The notes under the pieces are model-generated. The model was not told the origin of the DNA. It did no database searches and was given only the letters and a program-made list of their open reading frames with translations. From assembly GCA_020632875.1 (NCBI GenBank), contig JACKET010000015.1, positions 62,001 to 126,000 of the forward strand: a stretch of 64,000 bases of DNA, in the 5' to 3' direction. Source of the stretch: Alphaproteobacteria bacterium (lineage in GTDB: Bacteria > Myxococcota_A > UBA796 > GCA-2862545). Each line of letters opens with the position of its first letter. The stretch's first letter is position 1. A program made the position numbers and the translations under genes. Shown in pieces: positions 49,970 through 58,852 of this stretch.

Positions 49970-50367
49970 GACGCATTCCCCAGGAGGGCCACGGCTCCGT
50001 TCTCGAGCCGCACGGTCCGGACCGTCGACGAAGTGGACTCGACGGGAGGGGCGGAGAGGAAGATCGCGCCCTCCGGCGTGAGCAACCAGTCTGGGTCGAT
50101 CTCGGCGGGCTCGACCCCCTGGACGACGGAGGTGTCGCCCTCCAGGCGGGACGCGTCGTACTCCGCCTGCATCAGCAGGAACCAGCGCGCCGGAACCCCG
50201 AAGTACACACCGAGGCGCGCCGCCATCGCGGGGGTGACGGGCTGGTCGCCCGCGAGGAGTCGGCTCACCGTGCTGCGGTTCACGCCCAGCCCGTTGGCGA
50301 GCTGATGGGCGTTGATGCCGAGTGGATCGAGGAATCGCCGACGGATGCGCGGACCGGGGTGTTCCAT
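49966..50367 (-). CDS. HigA-like HTH antitoxin/regulator
   Basis: The 133-residue protein contains an XRE-type helix-turn-helix (NAHQLANGLGVNRSTVSRLL, about residues 20-39) with VTPAMAARLGVYFGVPARWF, the family signature of HigA/VapI antitoxins. The C-terminal 60 residues are distinct and probably bind the partner. It is the first gene of a two-gene unit with the nucleotidyltransferase. A 21-base inverted repeat 13 bases before its ATG is a likely autoregulatory site. HigA normally pairs with the RNase HigB, so this pairing is a mixed type. Confidence 0.88.
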   Translation of the reverse strand: MEHPGPRIRRRFLDPLGINAHQLANGLGVNRSTVSRLLAGDQPVTPAMAARLGVYFGVPARWFLLMQAEYDASRLEGDTSVVQGVEPAEIDPDWLLTPEGAIFLSAPPVESTSSTVRTVRLENGAVALLGNAS

Positions 50368-50379
50368 GCGTTCTCCCTG

Positions 50380-50400
50380 ATGTTGCGTATCACGCAACAT
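50380..50400. promoter_or_regulatory. Palindromic operator of the HigA-like gene
   Basis: ATGTTGCGT and ACGCAACAT form a perfect 9-bp inverted repeat separated by ATC, 13 bases before the ATG at 50367. Its position and symmetry fit binding by the dimeric HTH protein encoded immediately downstream, giving autorepression. It is one of the few AT-containing palindromes in this region. Confidence 0.7.
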
Positions 50401-50429
50401 GAACAGGTGTCGACGTTGCGCCGCGTGAA

Positions 50430-51251
50430 TCAACCGCCGATTTCGGCCGCCTCGACATACCGCCGCAGCTGCTCGACCCGGTGACGCACCCGCAGCGTCC
50501 GCGCGACCTCCTGCGTCATCTTCGAGCAGGCGGGCGTCTCGACGTCGCGGTGCGCGAGCCACAGGCGCTGCGAGGCCTTCAGCAGTGCGGCTTCCTCTCG
50601 GCCCGAGGCCTTCAGGAGCTGCTGGTACGCCGTGTTGAGGTCGGCGTCGTACACGGCCTCGTCGCACAGCACGAATCCATCGTACTTCCCGATCGCGTCG
50701 CTGTAGCAGTCGTCGGCAGGCGCGGTGACGGGCCGCGGCTCGCACAGGTCGTACGCCAGCTCGACCGCCCGGTCCCGCAGGAACGCCGAGGCGTGCCCCG
50801 CATGGACCATCGGCCACATCGACCCGTCCCGCGTGTACACCCTCCCGAGCCACGCGAGCTCGGCGTCGCGGTGCGCGCGCCACGCGGTCGTCACGTCGAG
50901 CGGGGCGTGCGCCTCGGTCGCCCGGGCCTCGAGCGCCGCGACGCGCGCGGACCAGGCGTCCATCCGGTCGCGGCCGCACAGGTTCAGGCCGGTCTGCGAA
51001 GGGTCGGCGTCGATGCACGTGGCATGCGCCTCCTCGATGTCCTGGAAGGCCGACCAGGGCGGGTGCTCCGCGAGGTTCGTCCCAGCGGAGACAGGCGCGT
51101 CGGGCACCTCGGGCTCGGCGACTCCGGAGGGCCCCGCCGGGGCAGGTGCTTCGGGAGGAGATGCCTCGGGAGCATTCTCGGCCGCCACGGGAGCGGGATC
51201 GGTGCCGGAACAGCCGAGGACGAAGACCAGCACCCATCCCGAAGGCGTCAT
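50430..51251 (-). CDS. LprI-like (DUF1311) lipoprotein
   Basis: The 273-residue protein begins MTPSGWVLVFVLGCSG, a lipoprotein signal with Cys14, followed by a Pro/Ala/Glu linker. The C-terminal 90 residues match the LprI pattern (DADLNTAYQQLLKASGREEA, then KASQRLWLAHRDVETPAC) with conserved Cys. Proteins with this domain include lysozyme inhibitors of the envelope. The middle has four further Cys and is unassigned. Its ATG overlaps the stop of the MCE gene (ATGA), so it may serve the Mla-type transport system. Confidence 0.85.
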   Translation of the reverse strand: MTPSGWVLVFVLGCSGTDPAPVAAENAPEASPPEAPAPAGPSGVAEPEVPDAPVSAGTNLAEHPPWSAFQDIEEAHATCIDADPSQTGLNLCGRDRMDAWSARVAALEARATEAHAPLDVTTAWRAHRDAELAWLGRVYTRDGSMWPMVHAGHASAFLRDRAVELAYDLCEPRPVTAPADDCYSDAIGKYDGFVLCDEAVYDADLNTAYQQLLKASGREEAALLKASQRLWLAHRDVETPACSKMTQEVARTLRVRHRVEQLRRYVEAAEIGG

Positions 51252-52243
51252 GGCTGCCCCCCTTCTGCCTTCTTCCGCTCCTTCTCCGCCTCCTTCGCCC
51301 GCTTCTTGAAGTACCGGCGGAGGAGGAAGTTGTGCTGGAGCGCCTCGAGGTCCTCCTCGAGCAGCTGGGAGCTCTGGTTCAGGCTCTCGAGCGTGGCCTC
51401 GAGGTCCTCACCGGCGCCTTCGCTCTTCAACAGGACGCCGGCGGGCGTGTCCTTCCGCGCCACGTCCTCCTCGAGCGTCTTCAGCAGCGCGCTGGCGCTC
51501 GCCGTCGCCTCCTCGAGGGACTGCGTGCTCGCCTGGAGCGACTTGTGGATGGACTGGTCGGTGACGAGGTCGTGCGGGAGGTTGCCCTCGGCGTTGAGCT
51601 CCGCCGTGAACGTGGCCGCGTCGGACGTGAGCTGCTGCGCGTTGGCGGACGCGGTCTGGAGATTCGCGACGGAGAGGACGATGGAGTCGTAGAGGTCCTT
51701 GTCGGAGATGAGCCGCCCGACCGAGCTCTCCTCGTCCATCAGCCGCGTCGTGATCTCGCGGAGGTTGCTCGTGATGACGAGGAGGTTCTCGTTGCTCTCC
51801 TGGAACTTCGCGAGGACCGCTTCGGGGGAGACCGACGTGCCCGCCTCGAGGTGGGCGCCGGCCTCCAACGGGCCAGCCGCCTCGTGCCCGTCGTAGAGGA
51901 CGACGATGGTGTTGCCGATGAGGCTGTCGCTCCCGATCCGCGCGAGCGCGTCGGACGGGATGTGGCTCGCGGCCTTCTCGTCGATGCGCAGCTCGACGCG
52001 CACCTGGCCGACGCCGTCCTCGAACGACACGCGCTTCACCGTGCCCACCGTGACGCCCGCGTACCAGACGGCGTCGCCGGGCTTGAGCCCCTTCACCTCC
52101 TCGAAGGTGGACGTGACGGGGATGCGGCTGCGCAGGCTCTCCCGCAGGGTGCCGATGGAGAACAGCGCCGCGAACACGATGATCGCGCCGAGGGTGACGA
52201 ACAGCCCGAGCAGGACGTTGCGGCGCGGGGAGTTGGAGCTCAC
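51248..52243 (-). CDS. MCE-domain (MlaD-like) periplasmic lipid-transport protein
   Basis: The 331-residue protein has one N-terminal membrane helix (NVLLGLFVTLGAIIVFAALF) and an MCE domain (about 35-120; VTSTFEEVKGLKPGDAVWYA, VGTVKRVSF, GSDSLIGNTIVVL). A long helical C-terminal region, ending KKRAKEAEKERKKAEGG, follows. It should form the periplasmic ring or tunnel of an ABC lipid transporter. It starts at GTG 52243 coupled to the ATPase gene by GTGA. The C-terminal helix is longer than in E. coli MlaD and resembles needle-forming MCE proteins. Confidence 0.92.
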   Translation of the reverse strand: MSSNSPRRNVLLGLFVTLGAIIVFAALFSIGTLRESLRSRIPVTSTFEEVKGLKPGDAVWYAGVTVGTVKRVSFEDGVGQVRVELRIDEKAASHIPSDALARIGSDSLIGNTIVVLYDGHEAAGPLEAGAHLEAGTSVSPEAVLAKFQESNENLLVITSNLREITTRLMDEESSVGRLISDKDLYDSIVLSVANLQTASANAQQLTSDAATFTAELNAEGNLPHDLVTDQSIHKSLQASTQSLEEATASASALLKTLEEDVARKDTPAGVLLKSEGAGEDLEATLESLNQSSQLLEEDLEALQHNFLLRRYFKKRAKEAEKERKKAEGGQP

Positions 52244-53004
52244 GCGCGGGCCCCCTGGATGAAGTTGTAGTCGTAGAAGGCCTGGATCCGCGGGTCGGGA
52301 TTCGCGAACACCTCGTCGAACGTGCCGACGACGAGCAGCTGCCCCTCGACGAGCACGCCGATGCGGTCGCCCGTGGCCCGCGCACACGTGAGGTCGTGCG
52401 TGATGACGATGGCGCTGGTGCGGTACCGCTCGCGGACCTGGAGGATGAGGTCGTTGATCTCGCCGCACGTGGACGGGTCGAGCCCCGCGGTGGGCTCGTC
52501 GTAGAGCATGATCTCGGGCCGCAGGATGAGGGTGCGCGCGATGCCGATGCGCTTCCGCTGGCCGCCCGAGAGCTCGGACGGCATCTGGTGCCGCGTCTGC
52601 GGGAGACCGACCGCCTCGAGCACGTCGTCGATGCGCTCGCGGACCTCGGCCTCCGGCATCTTCGGGTGGTTCATCCGGAGCGGGAACCCGAGGTTCTCCT
52701 CGACCGTCATGCTGTCGTAGAGCGCTGCGTGCTGGAACGCGAAGCCGAGCCGCACCCGCAGCGCGTCGAGCTCGCGGCGCTTCAGGGCGTGGACGTCCTG
52801 GCCGAGCACCACGACCGTGCCCGCGTCGGGCTCGATGAGACCGACGAGGATCTTGATGAGCACCGACTTGCCGGTGCCCGAGCGCCCGAGGATCACGAGG
52901 TTCTCGGCGCGGTACAGGTCGAGGTCGACCCCGCGGAGCACGACATTCGTGCCGAAGGACTTCTCGAGCCCGCGAATCGAGACGACGACCTCGCGCTCCG
53001 TCAC
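52240..53004 (-). CDS. mlaF: ABC transporter ATPase, MlaF-like
   Basis: The 254-residue protein has the complete ABC ATPase set: Walker A GRSGTGKSV, Q-loop FQHAALYDSMTVEENLGFPL, signature LSGGQRKRIGIART, Walker B IMLYDEPTAGLDP and the switch His in VITHDL. LGFAFQHAALYDSMTV is typical of the Mla/Ttg2A branch. It powers lipid movement by the MlaE-like permease and MCE protein. It begins with GTG 53004 and overlaps both neighbours by four bases (GTGA), in the standard permease-ATPase-MCE order. Confidence 0.95.
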   Translation of the reverse strand: MTEREVVVSIRGLEKSFGTNVVLRGVDLDLYRAENLVILGRSGTGKSVLIKILVGLIEPDAGTVVVLGQDVHALKRRELDALRVRLGFAFQHAALYDSMTVEENLGFPLRMNHPKMPEAEVRERIDDVLEAVGLPQTRHQMPSELSGGQRKRIGIARTLILRPEIMLYDEPTAGLDPSTCGEINDLILQVRERYRTSAIVITHDLTCARATGDRIGVLVEGQLLVVGTFDEVFANPDPRIQAFYDYNFIQGARA

Positions 53005-53783
53005 AGCGACCTCACCAGGCTGATCACCTGCACGATGAGGATCTCGAGCACGAAGATGGCGAGCATGCTCTGCACGACGGCGCCGTTTGCGGCCCGCCCG
53101 ACGCCCTGCGTGCCGTGCGTCGCGCTGACGCCCGACCAGCACGCGATGATTCCGATGGTGAACCCGAAGACCACGGCCCGCACGACCGCGGAGCCCACGT
53201 CGAGCACGTCGAGGCTGCCGAAGCCGTTCTTCACGAAGGCGATCCACGACGTGCCCTCGTGCGACCGCACGTTGAAGTAGGCGCCGAGGAACGCGACGAA
53301 CCCGAAGTACGCCGTGAGGACCGGCACCATGAAGGTCGTCGCGATGGTGCGCGTGACCACGAGGTACTTGATGGGGTTCACCGCGGACACGGTGAGCGCC
53401 TCGATCTGCTCGGTGACCTTCATCGAGCCCAGCTCGGCGCCGATGCTCGACCCGACCTTCCCCGCGCACACCAGCGCCGTGACGAGCGGCGCGAGCGACC
53501 GCACCAGCGCGAGGGTCACGAGCGACGGGAGCCACGAGGTCGCCCCGAACGAAGCGAGCGACGGTCGCGACTGCTCGGTGAACACCATGCCCGTGATGAG
53601 CCCGGTGAGCGTCGCGAGCGGCAGGGTGCGCACGCCGACCTCGTAGCACTGCTGGAGGATCTCGTTCGCGTAGAACGGCCGCCGCGCGGTGGACACGAGG
53701 GTGGCCGCCACGAACGCCGAGAACGCGTGCACGCCCGCGAGCTGGCGATCGATTCGGGCGGAGAACAGCGGCGGCTCGGCCAT
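53001..53783 (-). CDS. mlaE: ABC transporter permease, MlaE-like
   Basis: The 260-residue protein has about five hydrophobic segments and the MlaE/YrbE signature: RRPFYANEILQQCYEVGVRT, AGKVGSSIGAELGSMKVTEQ with IEALTVSAVNPIKYLVVTR, and a final helix. The EQIEAL motif contacts the ATPase. Together with the ATPase and MCE protein it should move phospholipids between the membranes. It is first in the operon, diverging from the kinase gene by 63 bases. Confidence 0.95.
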   Translation of the reverse strand: MAEPPLFSARIDRQLAGVHAFSAFVAATLVSTARRPFYANEILQQCYEVGVRTLPLATLTGLITGMVFTEQSRPSLASFGATSWLPSLVTLALVRSLAPLVTALVCAGKVGSSIGAELGSMKVTEQIEALTVSAVNPIKYLVVTRTIATTFMVPVLTAYFGFVAFLGAYFNVRSHEGTSWIAFVKNGFGSLDVLDVGSAVVRAVVFGFTIGIIACWSGVSATHGTQGVGRAANGAVVQSMLAIFVLEILIVQVISLVRSL

Positions 53784-53846
53784 GGGGTCGGAGTAATCCG
53801 GGGACCCGGGGCCCGCCTCCCTGGTAGCCTCTCGGCGGAGGCGCGG

Positions 53847-54887
<1,041 letters not shown>

Positions 54888-54921
54888 GGCTCCCGCCGCA
54901 CCGGGTCTCGCAGCGCCCAGC

Positions 54922-55010
54922 CTCACGCAGATGACGCAGAAGGACGCAGATGACGCAGAAACCAGGCCGTCGCGGGGTCGAGCGTCCTCCTCTCCCCAGG
55001 CACCGTCGAC
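54922..55010 (+). repeat. Dispersed repeat R2, truncated copy
   Basis: CCTCACGCAG and the doubled ACGCAGATGACGCAGAA core are followed by CCAGGCCGTCG, GGGTCGAGCGTCC and CTCTCCCCAGGCACC, after which similarity to the full copies stops. It lies just after the kinase stop codon. Confidence 0.8.
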
Positions 55011-55051
55011 CGGGATCACAGTGAGACACTGCTCTCTGCGCCGGAAGTGAT

Positions 55052-55306
55052 CGGGCTCCGAGCGTCTCAGGGCCTCACGCAGATGACGCAGAAGGACGCA
55101 GATGACGCAGAAACCAGGCCGTCGCGGGTCGAGCGTCTTCGCGTCCCCGGGGCGTCGTCGACGGGGATGCACCGCGCAGGGTCCACCGTGAGCGTCCGGG
55201 TGTCGTGAGGGACGTCTCGGTGTTCGGTCGACAGAGCGGGACTTCTTGCGGACCGGAATCGGGATTCACCAGAGCAGGCGGGCGTTTCGGCTGCTCCGGG
55301 AGCTGA
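55052..55306 (+). repeat. Dispersed repeat R2, full copy
   Basis: This copy matches 11812-12056 in block order: CGAGCGTCTCAGGGCC, the doubled core at 55078-55115, CCAGGCCGTC, GGACGTCTCGGTGT, GGACCGGAATCGGGATTC with ACCAGAGCAGG, and CGTTTCGG-CTGCTC. Short gaps separate the blocks, so the unit is diverged rather than recently copied. Confidence 0.82.
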
Positions 55307-55444
55307 CCCCACCAACGAGGCGTTGGCCCATCGAAGCGATCGATCTCGCTCCGGTCAGGCCGAACACCGACGGATTCCATTCATTCAAGCTGTATAAAAC
55401 GTAGGTTTGCATCCAGTGGAGGGGGCCGGGACTGCCGAATCGGT

Positions 55445-55578
55445 GTCAGATCGAAACCGAAACCTGCGAGATATGAGCTTTTAAGGCACTTCTGGCCCGG
55501 CAAAGTTCTCCGCAGAACTTTGCCAAAGGAAAGACCCGAAAGCAGCTGGATTATCAGAGGGTTCGGTTTCGATCTGAC
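55445..55578. mobile_element. 134-bp MITE-like element with 20-bp terminal inverted repeats
   Basis: GTCAGATCGAAACCGAAACC at 55445-55464 is mirrored at 55559-55578 with one mismatch. The interior is noticeably AT-richer than the window (ATATGAGCTTTTAAGG) and carries a perfect 11-bp hairpin, GGCAAAGTTCT-CCGC-AGAACTTTGCC, at 55499-55524. It has no coding capacity. Whether it moves, or is a structured RNA or regulatory site, cannot be told. Confidence 0.6.
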
Positions 55579-55675
55579 GTGACACCTGCCTGTGAGGCAC
55601 CTGCCGGTGGCGGCATCGCGGCCGCCGCATCTCCGAGGTGGAATCAGCGTCGGTACACGCTGACCGGACCAGCCC

Positions 55676-55830
55676 GAGACGCCGGCCTGCTCTGGTGAAT
55701 CCCGATTCCCGTCCGTGGGAAGGCCCTCTTCTTCGGCCCGACCGCTGCCGGGGAGACGGGGACGCTCGAACCGGGACGGCCTCGTTTCTGCGTCATCCGC
55801 GTCCATCTGCGTCATCTGCGTGATGCCGGA
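55676..55830 (-). repeat. Dispersed repeat R2, reversed diverged copy
   Basis: The core reads TTTCTGCGTCATCCGCGTCC with ATCTGCGTCATCTGCGTGATG at 55787-55824; the opposite end has CCTGCTCTGGTGAATCCCG and ATTCCCGTCC, the complement of the GGACCGGAATC block. It faces the other two R2 copies of this gap. The rest of 54888-55884 contains no gene. Confidence 0.75.
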
Positions 55831-55884
55831 TCCGGCCCACCTCTCCGTCTCGGCCCGCCTCTCCGTCTCGGCCCGCCTCTCCGG

Positions 55885-56496
55885 CTAGAGGTCGCTGCCC
55901 GGCACGTCCCCACCGGCGTCCCACGCGTCGAGCAACACCTCGGACAGCGCGACATCCGTGAGCTGCAGCGGGTTCAGCCGGATCTCGAGGCGCCACCGCC
56001 CTTCGACCTTGTCCTCCCCCACCATCAGCACCCGCGAGTCGCCGATGCGCAGCTCGACGCTCGTGCGCGAGGTCCACTCCCAGCCCCGCGGGACCAGCGC
56101 ACCGAACGTCACGCGCCGCCGCAGCCGACACTCCATCAGCCCGTGCCGCGGAGGCGTGCGCCAGTGCCGCCGGCGGACCTGGTACCGCGGGTCGTGGCCG
56201 CGCTCCATCAGCCGATCGGCCCACACCGGCAGCGTCTCGGTCGCGAGGTCGAGCGGGTGCATCAGCCGCACCCGCGCGGTCTTCGGCACGTCGACGACCT
56301 CGTCGCCCATGCCGAGCAGCCCGGATGCCTCGAGCAGCAGCGGGTCGTCGAAGCCGTCGACCACCCACAGCGTGCCGTCGAGCGCCGCCTGGTGCCTGCG
56401 CAGGTTGCGGACGAACTCGGCCGTGATCGGCAGCCGGTTGTAGAACAGCGTCGAGATCGCCGTCCTGTCCTGGGACCAGGGGGGCAAGGTGGTCAA
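55885..56496 (-). CDS. Unknown protein closing the PLP/ATP-grasp operon
   Basis: The 203-residue protein starts at TTG 56496, overlapping the ATP-grasp stop as TTGA. It contains AISTLFYNRLPITAEFVRNL, WVVDGFDDPLLLEASGLLGM and DGDxV-like turns, with a conserved-looking RRHWRTPPRHGLMECRLRRR stretch. I recognise no family. There is no signal peptide or membrane helix. It is the last gene of a four-gene coupled unit, so it probably serves the same pathway; a longer frame upstream in the same register is not supported because it lies over the ATP-grasp gene. Confidence 0.75.
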   Translation of the reverse strand: MTTLPPWSQDRTAISTLFYNRLPITAEFVRNLRRHQAALDGTLWVVDGFDDPLLLEASGLLGMGDEVVDVPKTARVRLMHPLDLATETLPVWADRLMERGHDPRYQVRRRHWRTPPRHGLMECRLRRRVTFGALVPRGWEWTSRTSVELRIGDSRVLMVGEDKVEGRWRLEIRLNPLQLTDVALSEVLLDAWDAGGDVPGSDL

Positions 56497-57629
56497 ACGT
56501 CGGGCGACTTCAGCGGGTTCGCGGCGCAGCGTTCGACGAACGCGAGGAAGGCGGCGTCGAGCATCCCCCGGCCCGTGAGCCGCTGGGACACCTCGAAGTC
56601 GGGGTCGGAGTTCGCCTCGATCAGCACGGGCCCGTCGGGCGTGAAGCCCACGTCCCACCCGACGATGCGGATGCCGAACAGCGTCCGCGTCGCTTCGGTC
56701 ACGAGCGCGATGGCCGCATCCCAGTCGGGCAGATTGCCGGACAGAGGGACCCCGGTGTCGGGGTGGGTCTCGGCCTCGACCGCGGTGAGCCCGGACCCGA
56801 TCCAGCCCGCCCCGAGCGCGCCGTTCGCGGGGTCGACGTCCACCGCGAGGTTTCCGGACCGCCACGTGTTGTCGGCGACGTTCTCGCCCGCCGGGAGCTT
56901 GATGTGCGTGCGGAGGATGCGCACGTCGCCGTCCTCGCGGATGGCGAGGATGCGCGCCGTCGCGAGCGCGGGCCCGCAGATGGCCGCCACGGTGGGGTGG
57001 TTCGGCTGGGTGCGCTGGAACAGGAAGCCCCCGCCATCCTCCATCTGGGCGACCTGCTCGGCGAACACGCGGATCGGGCTCACCCGGCCGAGGAGGTCGG
57101 TGACGCTCTCGCCGTCGGTCGACACGAGGCTCGCCGAGCCCATGCTCCACCGGAGCTGGTTCGGCTTCATGAACAGCGGGTAGCTCGCGGGATCGCGGAG
57201 GAAGGCGACGAGGTCGTCGACGGTGTGGAGCATCCGCACCTTCCGCCCCATGGTGCGGAACGGGTGGAACGCCGCGACGAGCTCGGGACCGCCGAACCCG
57301 AGCCCCTCCATGTAGGCGTGGAACGCCAGCTTGTCTTCGGTGAGCTGCCGCCACCAGGGGACGTTGTTCATCACCTTGATGCGGCCGTAGGCGGACCGGC
57401 GCCCCACGAACGTGGGGAGCTGCTCGCGGGGCACGACGCGCGCGTCGAACATCCGCATCCGGAAGTACTCGTCGGGCTGGACCTTGCCCTGGCCGAACAT
57501 GGAGGTCGCCACCTCGATCGCCAGATCCGGGTACGAGCGCCCGAACTTCTCGGACGCCGCGCGCACGGCGTCGCCGACCACGAATCGGGTCGCGACCTGC
57601 TGGCGATCGAGCAGGATGGGCTCCGGCAT
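56493..57629 (-). CDS. ATP-grasp ligase (sugar-transfer-associated type)
   Basis: The 378-residue protein has an ATP-grasp core with the pattern of the sugar-transfer-associated ATP-grasp family. YPLFMKPNQLRWSMGS is the ATP-binding Lys region. VRILRTHIKLPAGENVADN, HPDTGVPLSGNLPDWDAAI, then LFGIRIVGWDVGFTPDGPVL and IEANSDPDFEV form the metal-binding end. It should use ATP to activate a carboxylate and join it to an amine or similar. The donor and acceptor are unknown. Its ATG shares one base with the decarboxylase stop. Confidence 0.9.
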   Translation of the reverse strand: MPEPILLDRQQVATRFVVGDAVRAASEKFGRSYPDLAIEVATSMFGQGKVQPDEYFRMRMFDARVVPREQLPTFVGRRSAYGRIKVMNNVPWWRQLTEDKLAFHAYMEGLGFGGPELVAAFHPFRTMGRKVRMLHTVDDLVAFLRDPASYPLFMKPNQLRWSMGSASLVSTDGESVTDLLGRVSPIRVFAEQVAQMEDGGGFLFQRTQPNHPTVAAICGPALATARILAIREDGDVRILRTHIKLPAGENVADNTWRSGNLAVDVDPANGALGAGWIGSGLTAVEAETHPDTGVPLSGNLPDWDAAIALVTEATRTLFGIRIVGWDVGFTPDGPVLIEANSDPDFEVSQRLTGRGMLDAAFLAFVERCAANPLKSPDV

Positions 57630-58852
57630 CACTCCTCCGCGGGGCGGTTGGACCAGAAGCGAACCACGTCCGCGGGCGTCTCGCCAGCGTGGAGCCGCAC
57701 GAAGGCGTCTCCGTCGACGCCCCACACCGGGGGGAGCGCGCGGCTGCAATGCCGGGACCACATCGACAGCGTGTACGCCCCCGTGTCGCGGACCAGCAGG
57801 AGGTCGCCGGCGCGTGGCGCGGGGAGCGTTCGACCCCGCGCGGGCACGTCGCCCGCGAAGCACAGCGGGCCCGCGACGTCGACCGGCTCGCCGGGACCGA
57901 CGCGCACGCGCCCGTCGGCATCGAGCAACGCGAGGTCGTGGTCCCAGCTCGCGGACGCGTACACCCAGCGCAGGAACAGGTCGGCGCCCACGTGGACGAT
58001 GGCCAGCGTGCGATCGCCGACCCGCTTCACGGACTCGACGCGCGTCACGGTGAAGCCCGCGGCCGCGTGCACCGACCGCCCCGCCTCGGTGACCAGGGCG
58101 AACCCCGGCGCCGCGTCGGCCACCATCGCGCCCCACGCGGCGTAGGTCGGCGGCTCGGGATCCGCCGCGGTGTAGCGGACGGGGATGCCGCCGCCGACAT
58201 CGAGCCACGCGAGGCCCAGCGAGCGCGCGAGCTCTGCCGTGACCCGCACGGCCGCCTCGATCAGCGCGAGCCCCACGCCCTGCGAGCCCGTGTGCACGTG
58301 CAGCCCGGTCACGAAGGGATGGCGGGCCACCAGTGCCGGCACGTCCTCGACGGAGACCCCGAAGCGCCCGCCGCGCGCGACCGTGCTCGTCGCCGCGATG
58401 GACCCGGCGCCCACGCCGGGGTTCACGCGCAGCCCGATCCGCGCGCCCTGCGGGGGCCCGAGGACCGCGATCCGCTCGAGCTCCTCGGGGCCGTCGACGT
58501 TCACCCACGCGCCGAGGGCCAGCGCGTCGCGCAGCTCGGCCACGGTGCGCGCGGGCGAGTCGTACACGAGCCGCTCGGGCGGACAGCCCGCCGCCAGGGC
58601 CAGCTCGAGCTCCTCGAAGCTCGCCGCCTCGAGCCCGGCGCCGTGCGCAACCACGACCTTCAGCACCTCGACGAGGGGGTTCGCCTTCACCGCCACCGCA
58701 TGGAGGGTTCCGCGCGGGAAGGCCGCGGTCAGCGCGTCGAGCCGGGCGCGGACGCGACCGAGGTCGTGGAACATCACCGTCTTGTCGAGCCGGATTCCCG
58801 AGGCCAGGGCGCGCTGCACGACGCCCGCGGCCTCGTCGACCGAGACCCTCAC
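57629..58852 (-). CDS. Fold-type III PLP decarboxylase (diaminopimelate/ornithine decarboxylase-like)
   Basis: The 407-residue protein has the alanine-racemase-type barrel with LHAVAVKANPLVEVLK (Lys56 for PLP). VTGLHVHTGSQ, LDVGGGIPVRY, the phosphate-binding EAGRSV, and the second-subunit CFAGDVPARG (Cys and Asp of the C-x3-D site) complete the signature. It should decarboxylate a basic or diamino acid; the adjacent ATP-grasp and aminotransferase-like genes make a specialised substrate more likely than lysine biosynthesis. It starts at GTG 58852, overlapping the upstream stop as GTGA. Confidence 0.92.
   Translation of the reverse strand: MRVSVDEAAGVVQRALASGIRLDKTVMFHDLGRVRARLDALTAAFPRGTLHAVAVKANPLVEVLKVVVAHGAGLEAASFEELELALAAGCPPERLVYDSPARTVAELRDALALGAWVNVDGPEELERIAVLGPPQGARIGLRVNPGVGAGSIAATSTVARGGRFGVSVEDVPALVARHPFVTGLHVHTGSQGVGLALIEAAVRVTAELARSLGLAWLDVGGGIPVRYTAADPEPPTYAAWGAMVADAAPGFALVTEAGRSVHAAAGFTVTRVESVKRVGDRTLAIVHVGADLFLRWVYASASWDHDLALLDADGRVRVGPGEPVDVAGPLCFAGDVPARGRTLPAPRAGDLLLVRDTGAYTLSMWSRHCSRALPPVWGVDGDAFVRLHAGETPADVVRFWSNRPAEE

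Noticed and set aside
55499..55524. Hairpin considered as a Rho-independent terminator
   Set aside because: The stem is perfect, but it is followed by CAAAGGAAAG rather than a T-tract on either strand, and it lies far from the flanking stop codons.
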